From positions 248,001 through 312,000 of the forward strand of contig JAGTXK010000076.1 of NCBI GenBank assembly GCA_019096195.1: DNA of 64,000 bases, in the 5' to 3' direction. The notes beneath the pieces are model-generated. The model was not told the DNA's origin and did no database searches. It was given only the letters and a program-made list of their open reading frames with translations. Every line of letters starts with the position of its first letter. Within the stretch, counting starts at the first letter, position 1. A program made the position numbers and the translations under genes. This document shows, in pieces, positions 21,952-31,663 of the stretch. This DNA comes from Boletus sp. NGJ. Its lineage: Eukaryota > Basidiomycota > Agaricomycetes > Boletales > Boletaceae.

Positions 21952-22230
21952 CTAGTACCGAAAGAATTCGCCAGTGGCTGTGCGGCGGTTGTGGAACGGT
22001 ACTCCGAGTCGAAACACCCTGGATCCATCGAGCACTTGTACATCGACCTCGGTGGCGTTTAGAATCAGCGTGCACGGTGCATGCGCAAATTCATCTCCCT
22101 AATCTTCACGTCATCGTCCCTGCGCTCAAATACCGCAACCTCCACCCGCATCATGTGAAACCGACATACCTTGGCTGGCATAAACTCGACCTTCGTACCT
22201 GTATAAACCTCTATAGCCATACCCTGCAAG
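21952..22230 (-). CDS. Possible small unrecognised gene or terminal exons
   Basis: Two conserved-looking blocks, AIEVYTGTKVEFMPAK and VDVQVLDGSRVFRLG, can be joined across a GT..AG intron (donor after 22,170, acceptor near 22,047) and end at a TAG (21,952-21,954). An acceptor-like TTGCAG precedes the first block, so an upstream exon is expected. It lies between the SUN-protein stop and the FMN dehydrogenase start. I do not recognise it, and it could be chance. Confidence 0.25.
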
Positions 22231-22322
22231 AAAAAATCTCGTATAGCATCTAGCATCAAATAGCAGAGTAGATGATCCGTGACGAGGTATAGAATGCATC
22301 AGTCCACATCTCAACGTCAAGG

Positions 22323-25130
22323 CTAAAACTGCCCAAACACATCACGCTCCGGCGATTTCAACACGACTGCGCCCTCGGCAACAGACACGTCATCCTCCAC
22401 GTCCACGTCCGTATCGATCCACGCATCTGCGTCCGTACTTTCCTCCGAACTGCGCACCGCTCCGAACGGAGTGAGCGGTCGGCGCAAAACGTCCTGCGGT
22501 CTGTTCTTGGCGTGGGATGGCGACAAGGAGGGCAAGACGTTAAACACGTCCTCATGGTCGTTCTCCCGATCCTTGTGCGCTCCGGACCGTTTCCCACCCC
22601 CACTGCCGTGCCGCTCACGGAAGACCTTGATCTCGTGTAAATGTGCTGTTCGCGCCCAGCGTTTCGCAGAGCGCACATGAGGATGGCCCGATGTAGAGGA
22701 CGAGTGCGATCGTGTAATGGATTCTGCCCGAGGAAGTGTATGTGGATCGATCAACATGAGTGGACGGGGTTTCGTGGGTGTACGAAAGGCTGATGATGTG
22801 TGTACGCGCTTATGCGAGGATGCTGCCGTTGACGCAACAGTAAACTTGAAAGCCCTTGCCACATGTTGAGGGCTTTGAGTGGTCACAAGTAACTCGGGCT
22901 TAGACACTGAACTACCCATCAGCTCGGGGAACAGTTTGTCTGTTGCTGGTCGTTAGTATTATTTCAGTGAAACATTTCTTGGATGAGAAGGTGGTAATTA
23001 CCAGTAGACTTTTCAGCTTTTGTACTCCCACGTTCACTTGGGCTGCGACTTCGTCCCCCGAATGGATTCCAGCCATCTGCACTACTCCCAATGCTGAGGC
23101 TGCGAACACCCCCTTCACGTGTCGAACCATGCACTGTCGAAGGATGATGCTGTGCAGAAGGAGCACCACGTGTGAGACCGATAAACACAAGCACTGCTAG
23201 GAGCAGACACAGTTGGGCAATGCCGAGCCGCTTCTCAAGTACAACCTGTGAGGCTTCAGTGGTACGAAGCCTAACGAAGACGTGATATTCACCTCGTCTG
23301 AGAGATAGTTGACGCGAGAAAGCAGCTCGCCGTGTTCGAGTTCCAATCGCAGCCTTTGTCTTTCCCATTCATGAACCGTACGTTGATACATCTGTGCCTG
23401 CATCCGACTCTGGACGAAGTGTGACAATTCTGTTAACGCACTGATGGATCGCTAAAGTCGGGACACCTACGATACTCTCGAGTCTTCCGACTTCCTCGTT
23501 GAGCTTTCTCAACACCTCTCGTACACTCGCGGTTTGCTCCTCCACATATCGTACATATAAGGTATGATTCGCTTCGAGGATGGTCAAACGATTCATAATC
23601 GTTCGATAAATGGACTCTCCACTCCACTGTGGGGGAGATGGCGCATGGGTGGGAATCTGCTGAACCAGTGGAAGTATTGGAGGGTTGCTTGGCTGTGACG
23701 AAAGGGGGGTGAGTGTGTGTATTTCAGTATCGTGCGAATGAGGATGCTCGGCCGCAGGTGGTGTGGGCAAAACAGAGGCGGGCGAGGGCATAGATAAAAG
23801 CGACGAGATTGCCTCTGTTATCGAGCGCACCCCTGTGGATTGCGTCTCCAACGTCTGCTGTTCCCCATCACCGCTGCTCGATATCCACGTCTCATCACCA
23901 AGGACGTGGGGGGATGTTCGTCTCCAAGATTCAGAAGATGTGGATGGCGAGCTGGGAGAGGAAGGCGTCTCACGAGTTGGTGTGCTCGCTGCTTGAACAG
24001 GCGATGGCTGCGAGGTGAGATTTGAGCGTGCCTCGGTGGTCGCAAGCTGGGTCGTGGAAACGTGCGTGCTGTTATTGGATTCCACTTTGAGATCCATAAC
24101 ATTGCTCGCCGATGGGTGCTCTCCAGACAACGATCGTTGCGCAGCAGAATCCTTGAGTCGTGCATGACTCTCGAGTAGCCATGTGTCCCACTTCCATTCT
24201 TCCAGATGAGTCAGTCCATATACCCGAAGCAAGGACACAGGGCAATAATACTCATGCCCGTAGTGTGAGTGAAAGTCGATTCGAATGTACCGATAGAAAT
24301 CACGCAACGACGTCGGAAGGTGGAAAGACTATCAGTACAGTGAGACAGGAAACCACTCGCGAACTGAAAAATCTTACCTGGACGCCTCTGACGTTCTTTG
24401 CACGGTAGCTCCCAGCGGGGGTCCACCCCTCGTCGGTACCAGTAAACGTTTTTGCGACGCTCACGGAGAAATCCTTGAATACCCCACTGAAGAACTCGAA
24501 ATTGGCTAATTGCACCGTGTCGATCCTAATATCGTCACAAAGTTCCACCACCACGAACTGGACATCGGCACTACATGGCAAGAGCATGTACTTGTCCTTT
24601 TTGGACGAAAGGATTGACGAGGCTGATTTGGCAGACTCGTGGGCCGTGTGTACACGCGCAGAACAGTCCATATCGGCATAGTTGAACCTGTCGGTGATAG
24701 GTACACGAAAGTGTGGTGGGAGGGCGTCCTCACTAGTGTAATACGACAGGTTGGGAGGTAATTGCGCATCTATCGGTGGGACGTCGCCGTTCTGGACGTT
24801 GGTTTTGCTTGGAGTATCGCTGTCGGACATGTCCACCCCGGATTTCGCGGGGGCGCTTTGCAAGCCAGCATGCGACTGTTTTGACTTCCATTCTTCGAAT
24901 GATAGAAGAACGCCTTCGGGTCCTTCTGAGGAGTCGGTGGTCGGTGGTGGCGTCAAGCAACATAATGGGAGTTCCGGCTGCTGAGCTCGGTGTATCACGG
25001 CGATAACGCGAAACGGGTTGTTGAACGATGTTGGTGGCAAGGAGGCTTGGAGGGCCAGCACTGGCAGAGTGGCGAGGCTAATGAAGGACAATGCCAACAA
25101 CGTCCTAGGCAATAATGGAAACAAATCCAT
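22323..25130 (-). CDS. SLP1-like SUN-domain membrane protein
   Basis: This resembles yeast Slp1, an ER SUN-like protein that protects and helps fold membrane proteins. The start MDLFPLLPRTLLALSF (25,130) is a signal peptide, which favours it over the in-frame Met at 25,250. Landmarks are the Slp1-type LLSFEEWKSK, the SUN domain core FVVVELCDDIRIDTVQLANFE, GVFKDFSVSVAK and, in the next exon, YRYIRIDFHSHYGHEYYCP followed by LLRVYG. A long Ser/Pro/Thr-rich linker, a coiled-coil-like stretch (EVLRKLNEEVGRLESIV, about 23,470-23,530) and a hydrophobic segment LGIAQLCLLLAVLVFIGL (about 23,180-23,230) come next. A basic then acidic cytosolic tail ends DVFGQF. About five exons. The complex partner Emp65 is not in this window. 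Confidence 0.85.
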
Positions 25131-25781
25131 CTCTACAAACCCTACGAGGAAGTTACCTTGGCCGCTGGCATTGGCAAGCAAACGGTCGTGATTAGACGAA
25201 ATGAAGCAGTGACTGTTTGAATGCCTGAAAGTTGCTCGGCACCTTTTCATAAGCTCGGATGCTTCCGGGCCCCAGCGCTGCCACGTCCCGTTCGGCAGTC
25301 CTCCGTTCTCACTCGTTCGCGTCCGTTTCGTCTCGAATTCCCATTGTGTTAGACTGTAAGTAACTAAGTTTGGCTATTTAAAGCGAAACGAGAGTGTGAC
25401 AGCTGTTTTGAAACGAACTAAGGCTGCCGACTCACCCTAAGTAAGTTAGGTAAGGAAGTTAGTAATCAATGGGTCAAGAGCAAGCACACGGAAGTTGTAT
25501 GAAGCAGCTGAAGTTGGAACAGTCTGTTAACACACTCTGTAGGTAGATGGTCCTCTATTTGTTAAACAGATAGAAGACTCTCCACCTACAGAGTGTATTT
25601 CAAAGGAGTCATTTATTTCATCGTTGGATACGATAGTCCTCAGTTTCACTGACAACCGCACGCTATTTGGGTAGCAGCTGAGATTGTCCGAGGCAGAGGA
25701 ATAGGAGACGCGGATAGACAGCAAGTATCGTAATCATATCACTTCCTCGTCTATCTATATCGTTGGCCATAGCATGGTGCT
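25131..25781. other. Intergenic region with a strong stem-loop
   Basis: Between V-ATPase subunit c and the SUN protein, both on the minus strand. It holds the SUN gene promoter and the V-ATPase 3' flank. The only notable object is the palindrome at 25,532-25,596. Confidence 0.45.
25532..25596. repeat. 65-bp imperfect palindrome (hairpin)
   Basis: ACACTCTGTAGGT at 25,532-25,544 is exactly matched by its reverse complement at 25,584-25,596. The inner 19 positions of the arms pair at about 14. It could be a foldback transposon scar or a 3' end RNA structure of the V-ATPase gene. Confidence 0.75.
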
Positions 25782-26696
25782 TCAGCACTAAAGAGAACGT
25801 CAGATATCGCAAACTGGATTCAGTTTGACAACACGACTTACTCCAATAATTTCACCAGCCCTTGTGTGCATGATCAATGCCACAATGAGGCCTGAAATAG
25901 TCCATTATAATGAGAAAACCGGAATATACTGACCGAACATACCGTAAAGCCCCAACACTTCAGCGAAGATAAGAATCAATACCTACGTGGCAAGTCAGCG
26001 CAAAGGGAATATTGTCGTGCACAAAGAACCAACCATTCCAACGTATAACCGTGGTTGCTGTGCAGTGCCCCTCACACCTGCATCACCGACGATCCCGATA
26101 GCAAAACCAGCCGCAAGACCAGCGAGGCCAACGGAAAGACCAGCACCGAGGTCAATGAAACTGGCAGCAAGAGACACGGAGGAGCCGACTATAACACAGA
26201 AGTTAATCAACATGACGGAACAAGTGCAATGATGAACAAACGTGAGCTTGAGATAAGGACCGAAACAACCAGGCCGTAAATCTGTATACATTGTACTCAT
26301 CGTAAGCATACCAAGCAGAACAAAAGGGGCACAAACCGCAATGATACCAGCCATGATAACTGGAATAACACATCTCATTACGAGGTCAGGTCGGAGGACA
26401 CCCATGGCGGAGATGCCGACACCAGACTTGGCGGTACCATAACTAAGGGTTGGTCAACTACGCACAAAACCTTTCACAAGCCTATACGAACCTGGCGCCA
26501 ATACCTGCATAAGAGAGGCAGGAAGGAATGGATAGTAAATAAACGGTTCGTCATTGAAAATGTGCATTTCTTACAAGTGAACACTATCGCAGAAGTGCAG
26601 CCCTACAGTGCGTTTCAACTTCGGTTCCCACAAGCGCTTGTTGGTACTCACCATGGCACCGAAAAAGGGAGCGTATACAGGACAAAGATCAGACAT
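25782..26696 (-). CDS. VMA3: V-type ATPase proteolipid subunit c
   Basis: This forms the rotating proton-carrying ring of the vacuolar ATPase Vo sector. It has four membrane helices. Exons were placed by eye from [15 protein letters not shown] to RAGEIIG plus a last TGC-TGA, giving 160 residues, the same length as yeast Vma3. Landmarks are [70 protein letters not shown] and [18 protein letters not shown]. The proton-binding Glu falls at residue 137, as in yeast Vma3. Exon 3 is only 13 bases (GTATTGGCGCCAG, near 26,490-26,505) and is needed to read TCIGAS. The final exon adds a single codon before the stop. It starts divergently from the thioesterase gene (about 310 bp). Confidence 0.92.
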
Positions 26697-27008
26697 TTCT
26701 GTAGGGCTGCGAAAAACGAAGGCGGAGGCGCTAAAGAGGTCGTTGGTGTCTGAATTCAACAATCGCTACGAAGAGACGCAGTCGGATGCAACCGAGCGGA
26801 GAGCGAATTGCAAGTGTGTGGCAAAAAGCAAATTTTCAAATGGTTTGTTTGGCAGAAACGTTAGAAATAAACAAACGCCTTCCTGAAATGGGGTTGTACT
26901 AGCCAATTCCAATTCATCTTTTCGGGGTCGAGGTTGACAGTAAGTTTGAGCCGTTAGACTGCTCAAAATATAATATCCGATATTATTGTTTATCGTAGTT
27001 TTTCTAAC
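26697..27008. promoter_or_regulatory. Divergent promoter region, V-ATPase c and thioesterase
   Basis: Short space between two divergent starts; no specific site named. Confidence 0.4.
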
Positions 27009-27940
27009 ATGTCTGCTTGTCTGCGCTTCACTCGAAGGGTAAGCCCATACCCCCTCCCACATTCTTCTGATACAAATGCATCTCTACATGCAGGTCTGGA
27101 AGTCCTTCATTGACAATAAAGGTTATTCATTTTTTGTGGAGTATGGACATCTATAAATGAAACCACAAGGACATGATGCGCAATGTTTTCCAAATGTCTG
27201 TAAACCCTGCCCACACAGCCGCTGTCATACCTACCTGCTGACTACATGAAACCACAGCTTGTTATAACCCGGGCTACTCCCGGCCTTGTCGAGACAAAGC
27301 TCAAAATAGAGTCGTATAATCGTGCGCATTCCCGTCGTATAACGTTCGCGAGCGTCACTTAATGTCATACAAAGTCAACAGAGTCGGCGTGCGTTCATCC
27401 TCCTCGTGACGACGTTTTCGGCGCTGATACTCGGAATACACCAGACTGTTCATGGTGGACTGATCATGTCACTGACAGATACCCTGGGCTCCTTGGCCGT
27501 TGCCTCCAAGGGACAGTATATGACAGGCGTTTCAACAGACGTCAGCACTTCGTTCGTCCGACCCGCTGGTAGAGTTGGCGGTGTTCTGCACGCAACGGCA
27601 ACAATCACTGCTTTGGGTACGAACCCTTGCGATTGACGGGTTGTGATGATTCAGAATTCGTGTTGCCAGGGAAAAACTTGGCTTATACCCGTGTAGACTT
27701 CACAAACGAGAGTGGAGACTTGGTTGCATATGGAAGTGAGTATCTGTGCTTATCGCAATACACACTATCGCTGACAATGGTTCCACGTAGCCCATACAAA
27801 GTATGTGGGTAAATCGTCCTCGGACCTGGTAGGGTGTTATTTCGTGATACCCATGTACTAGATTGTTGACGGATCAACAGAACAACGTGAAATTCTCCGA
27901 AGATGGCGAGAAAGTTATAGAGGGTGCGAACATTGAATAG
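27009..27940 (+). CDS. Hotdog-fold acyl-CoA thioesterase (ACOT13/PaaI-like)
   Basis: This small hotdog enzyme hydrolyses acyl-CoA thioesters, probably in mitochondria or cytosol. I place the start at 27,009 (MSACLRFTRR), spliced to VWKSFIDNKGY. The core has ITRATPGLVETKLKIE, the active-site helix TVHGGLIMSLTDTLGSLAVASKG with the conserved HGG and Asp, TGVSTDVSTSFVRPAGRVG, then GKNLAYTRVDFTNESGDLVAYG. The last exon reads NNVKFSEDGEKVIEGANIE before the TAG at 27,938. Exon borders between 27,300 and 27,450 and near 27,800 are uncertain. Length would be roughly 160-180 residues, normal for the family. The duplicated mosaic begins about 100 bases downstream. Confidence 0.78.
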
Positions 27941-28065
27941 ATGAACTCCCCCATCGTTCAATGGGTGCACTACTGGGTTGTTTTTGCGGAATGCTGAACG
28001 AAGCAACACAAGTGTCAAGTTGCCAAGCAACTGGCATTCGTGCGACGGACGAAGTCACTGGGCGT

Positions 28066-29075
28066 GGGCTAGCGTTGCTAATGTCCATACAAATAACCGT
28101 CGTACAGTATCTAATAGTGAACTATCGCATGGGGTTTTCATTTCCGCGAATGGTTATTTACAGATCGTGTCCTAAAGTTTTACCCACAGTTTCAAGCTTT
28201 ACGGGCAATTCTACATGGTATACTTTGAGTTCGTCCATGGAGGGTTTTGTTACGGGCCAAGTTTCTGGACGAAAGACGATACCCTCGGTCTCTTTGGGTT
28301 TTGAATGACATGAAAATGGACGCGGTCTACTTCTTGGTGTGCTAGGCGTCCATTGTTCTGTGTCAGTCGTAGCGCGTAAGTGGGACGCGGTGAACAGATA
28401 GCGGAGGAAAGGCAGACGGACCTGGAGAATGTTGTAATTCTCGAGCCCCTGGGCGAGGGCGATCTTCTTGGCAATGGGGAGTGCATCCGCGAGGTATTCG
28501 TCTGGAAGCTCGTGCACATTTACGGTGTGATCTTTTTGTTTTATATCATCGGTCAGGCCTGTCAGGATCAATCGTGACGATGTTTCGGGGGAGGGATTAC
28601 CTTTCGGGATCATGAGGGCGTGGCTGAGTGAGCCAATGTCGAGAGATCTGTATTGGCTTTCAGAAAAACTGCCAAGGACGCTGCCATTGTCAATATTTGT
28701 CAAAGTTAAGGGAATATGATCGATGAATGAACTGAGGCACGGTGGTCACGTGATATAATATCAGTTTAGTCATTCTTGTCGTCGTTGGCGACGATGAGCT
28801 CGTTCGATTTTTCGCAATGGCCACTGCCACTCACTGACATTCAACTCGCAACCCTCACACACCACGCAACCACCTACGCCCTCGCACACGGCCTCACCTA
28901 CCTCCCACCCGCTCCTTCCCAACCACCCTCTACCACCTCGGTCATCCACGCCCCATTATCACTCCTACCCGCCCCTGTCCCGCGCTCTCTCTTCCAGAAA
29001 GCACAGCTGTTGCAGTCATTTTATAACACCCTGTATGCGCACGTCGCTGTCGATGACGAATCCTTGGACCAGGTG
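28066..29075. repeat. Copy of the HIT/glutathione synthetase 5' segment
   Basis: The same order and orientation as at 42,784-44,046 are kept, with single-base changes, small indels and one deletion of about 190 bases. Homology stops abruptly at 29,075 within the glutathione synthetase frame. Confidence 0.9.
28158..28703 (-). pseudogene. Truncated HIT-family gene copy
   Basis: A copy of the HIT gene at 42,886-43,575. It keeps the HELPDEYLADALPIAKKIAL exon and the last exon, but a deletion between short similar words (GTCGAGA and GCGAGAG) has removed the exons encoding the CIFCKIVKG zinc-binding start and the following block. The active-site triad is changed from HVHFHV to RVHFHV. An upstream frame from 28,703 (MTNIDNGSVLG) runs into it but is not the parental start. 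Probably non-functional. Confidence 0.82.
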
Positions 29076-29138
29076 GGGCCTCGATTATCCTCCATTGACA
29101 GCTTATGCTTCTTTGGATATGTGGACAAATGTCAGTAG
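28794..29138 (+). pseudogene. Glutathione synthetase 5' fragment fused out of frame to ALG6
   Basis: The first 94 codons (28,794-29,075) match exon 1 of glutathione synthetase at 43,765, starting MSSFDFSQWPLPLTDIQ. At 29,074-29,075 the sequence switches to ALG6 sequence, which is read in the wrong frame for about 20 codons to a TAG at 29,136. Any protein would be about 114 residues with no ATP-grasp domain. The divergent promoter of the parent is copied too, so transcription is possible. Confidence 0.88.
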
Positions 29139-31003
29139 CCAAGCAATCTAAGCAATCTTCTTGCCTGTGACTCATCTGAACCCGCTTGCTTCAAGTGGAT
29201 CATGGATAGAACCGTCATGGTTTACTCTGGATTCTTCTCGCGGAATGGAATCTCCGGGAAATAAGTTATTCATGCGTACAACCGTAATTACACTCGATGC
29301 TCTCATATACGTTCCAGCACTGTATGCCTTCACACGGACGTGGCATGCAACACGTTCTTCGAGGACGCAGGTATGATGTTTGTTTCGTTAGATTCTTCCG
29401 TTAGATTCATCTCAAAACTGCAGCATGCTGCACTTGTCACACTACTATTCCACCCCGCTCTTCTGCTCATCGACTTTGGCCACTTTCAATACAATTCAGT
29501 AATGCTTGGTGCGTAAATTACATCAAACCCACCAATTCGCATTGTAATGTAGTCCGTGCCATAGGATTTACGCTGTTAGCAATCGACGCCTTTGCTGCCG
29601 GGTTTGATCTAGTTGGGGCAGTTTTCTTCGTCCTCAGTCTGTGCTTTAAGCAGATGTCTCTTTACTATGCCCCAGCTATTGGAGCATATTTGCTCGGGAA
29701 ATGTATATTCCTGGGATCAAGGGAGGGGTATGATCTTTGTTTCATATGCATATGCGTGATGCTGACATGGACATTAGACTCCGACTATTCACCAGACTAG
29801 CACTGGTCACCACACTCTCCTTCCTTATCCTCTTCGCACCTTTCCTTCCTCCGTTCTCTCCCGTTTCCACCCTTGGGGCCACAATAACCCGCATCCTCCC
29901 GTTCTCCCATGGTCTTTTTGAAGATAAGGTCGCCAACTTTTGGTGTTTCACGAATGTGACTGTCCTCAAATGGAAGCGTTTATTCGATGGAAAGGAGTCG
30001 TTGCTCATCAAGGGCTCGACAGCCCTCACAGCACTTGGGTTTTTGCCGGCTGTGGGTGGACTGTTGTGGGGAGGTTACAAGACGCGACTACGTTCCTCAT
30101 CCTCAGATGATCAGCAGATGCAAGCACACACCCCGACTCTGCCTCTGCTCCCTTACGCGCTTCTGACGACGTCGATGTCGTTTTTCCTCTTTTCGTTCCA
30201 GGTTCACGAGAAGACCATCTTGTTGCCCCTCCTTCCCCTTACTCTCCTTCTTTCCGGCGCGATTCCCGGCGAAGAAGTATTTGCCTGGGGTGCTTTTGGA
30301 AACATTGTGGGCGTCTTCAGGTCGGGTTCGTTTAAAATTTCTACTTCATAATTCTCACAAGCTCTCACAGCATGTGGCCATTGTTAAAGAAAGACGGTCT
30401 CGGTGTACAATACCTCGCGATGCTCTTACTCTGGTGCCGACTCATAGGGTACAACCCCTTCCGGGTGCAGTTCAACTCTTTCGTAAACTTGCTCTCAACG
30501 GTGCGTAACTTCTCCGACCATCACGTCTATCTGTCGGGTCGGAAGTGATTGACGAGGCACCCCTCCAGGTCGTCAACATATCAATGATCCTTTTACATCT
30601 CCTCGAGCTGGCCGTGCCACCTCCGGCGCGCTACCCCGACCTGTTTCCTGCTTTGAACGTTCTCGTGAGCACGCCCATCTTTGGGCTGATATGGCTGTGG
30701 AGTATCAAACGCGGGATCGAGGTCGGCTGGGCGATCGCCGGGCTACCTGGTTCGGGAACCGACAGCAAGATCAAGTTTGTGAAAGGCGGCGCGCAGGAGA
30801 GCGAGAACGAGCGTGTGGGTGTGACTGCTCGGCGTTCAGTGGGGGGTGTCCGCCGGGATGCGGGCATGCGTGCGGTGAGCTTGGGATATGCGAGCAGTCA
30901 GAGAGGCGTTGTTGGTGGGAGGGGATATGGGGATCCGAGGCGGCGAGCTTTGGAGAGGTTGTCTAGGCGAGCGGAGAGCGTGGAGGTGGAGGGTGAGCGA
31001 TGA
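29074..31003 (+). pseudogene. 5'-truncated ALG6 copy
   Basis: Begins inside the [10 protein letters not shown] motif and continues through all later ALG6 exons to VEVEGER and the stop at 31,003. The N-terminal exons, first membrane segment and part of the key luminal motif are missing. The large exon (29,737-30,351) is still open, with 199 of 204 residues the same as the parent, so the copy is young. There is no promoter of its own apart from the fused glutathione synthetase fragment. Non-functional as an Alg6 enzyme by inference. Confidence 0.92.
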
Positions 31004-31331
31004 TGGAGTCTGGGTTGTATGCTGGACGGGATTCGTGGTATGCATCGTGCTGTACACGGTCGATCCTTGTCTATTTATCTTGATCCCAGCAGCAGCAGCG
31101 AACTTGGTTCCACTGGCCAGCTTGTTGGTCTCTCTAATTAGCATCATTTCAGTGTCCACGTTCTGAGTTTCGTCACTAAAATGCTGGACAATCATGAACC
31201 TCATTGTCATGTACGCGGACCATTTAGTGTTTGAGATGGTGACAGTAGCTGGGCTACTGTTGAAACATCAGACAACTTGTCAGATTACATGTTCTCTTCA
31301 ATTCTATGACAATTTCTTTGGGATACAATGG
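29074..31331. repeat. Inverted copy of the ALG6 segment
   Basis: Partner of 14,138-16,399 in opposite orientation, about 12.7 kb away. Similarity fades around 31,331 within former intergenic sequence. The left edge is sharp. Confidence 0.9.
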
Positions 31332-31663
31332 GCATGTAGGTGGCAAGGTCATGAATATCAACAAACTCAGGTCGTCGCCGTGGCCCTCCAATTAGCAGAT
31401 ATCTGGGGTTGAATCCCCGACTCCCATGGAAGTGGAGTGGAGTGAACATGGATGAACGGCAGCACTGCATTTCCCCCCATGACCGTCATACTTGCCGTAC
31501 CTGTGCAGATTAGACACCCAGCTACTCTCCCACATAACTGCACTAGCATGTATGTTAGTCGATAAGTCTGAGTATTGATCAACACAATCCACCCAGAATA
31601 AGCAACGATCCTCAGAGTCTGCAGTTCAGACAGATTAAACCACAACTCTCACATGTGCGAGCA
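31332..31663. other. Intergenic, nothing recognised
   Basis: Between the end of the ALG6 copy and the ALG11 stop. Frames are short on both strands. Confidence 0.4.

Larger units (their letters stand above)
28035..31331. other. Mosaic insertion made of two duplicated segments
   Basis: Between the thioesterase (stop 27,940) and ALG11 (stop 31,664), all coding-like sequence is secondary copies. From about 28,066 to 29,075 it matches 42,784-44,046 (HIT gene plus the start of glutathione synthetase). From 29,074 to about 31,331 it matches 14,138-16,399 inverted (ALG6). A short stretch just before (28,035-28,066) resembles 42,453-42,484, so the first segment may begin earlier and carry a 300-bp deletion. 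Confidence 0.85.
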
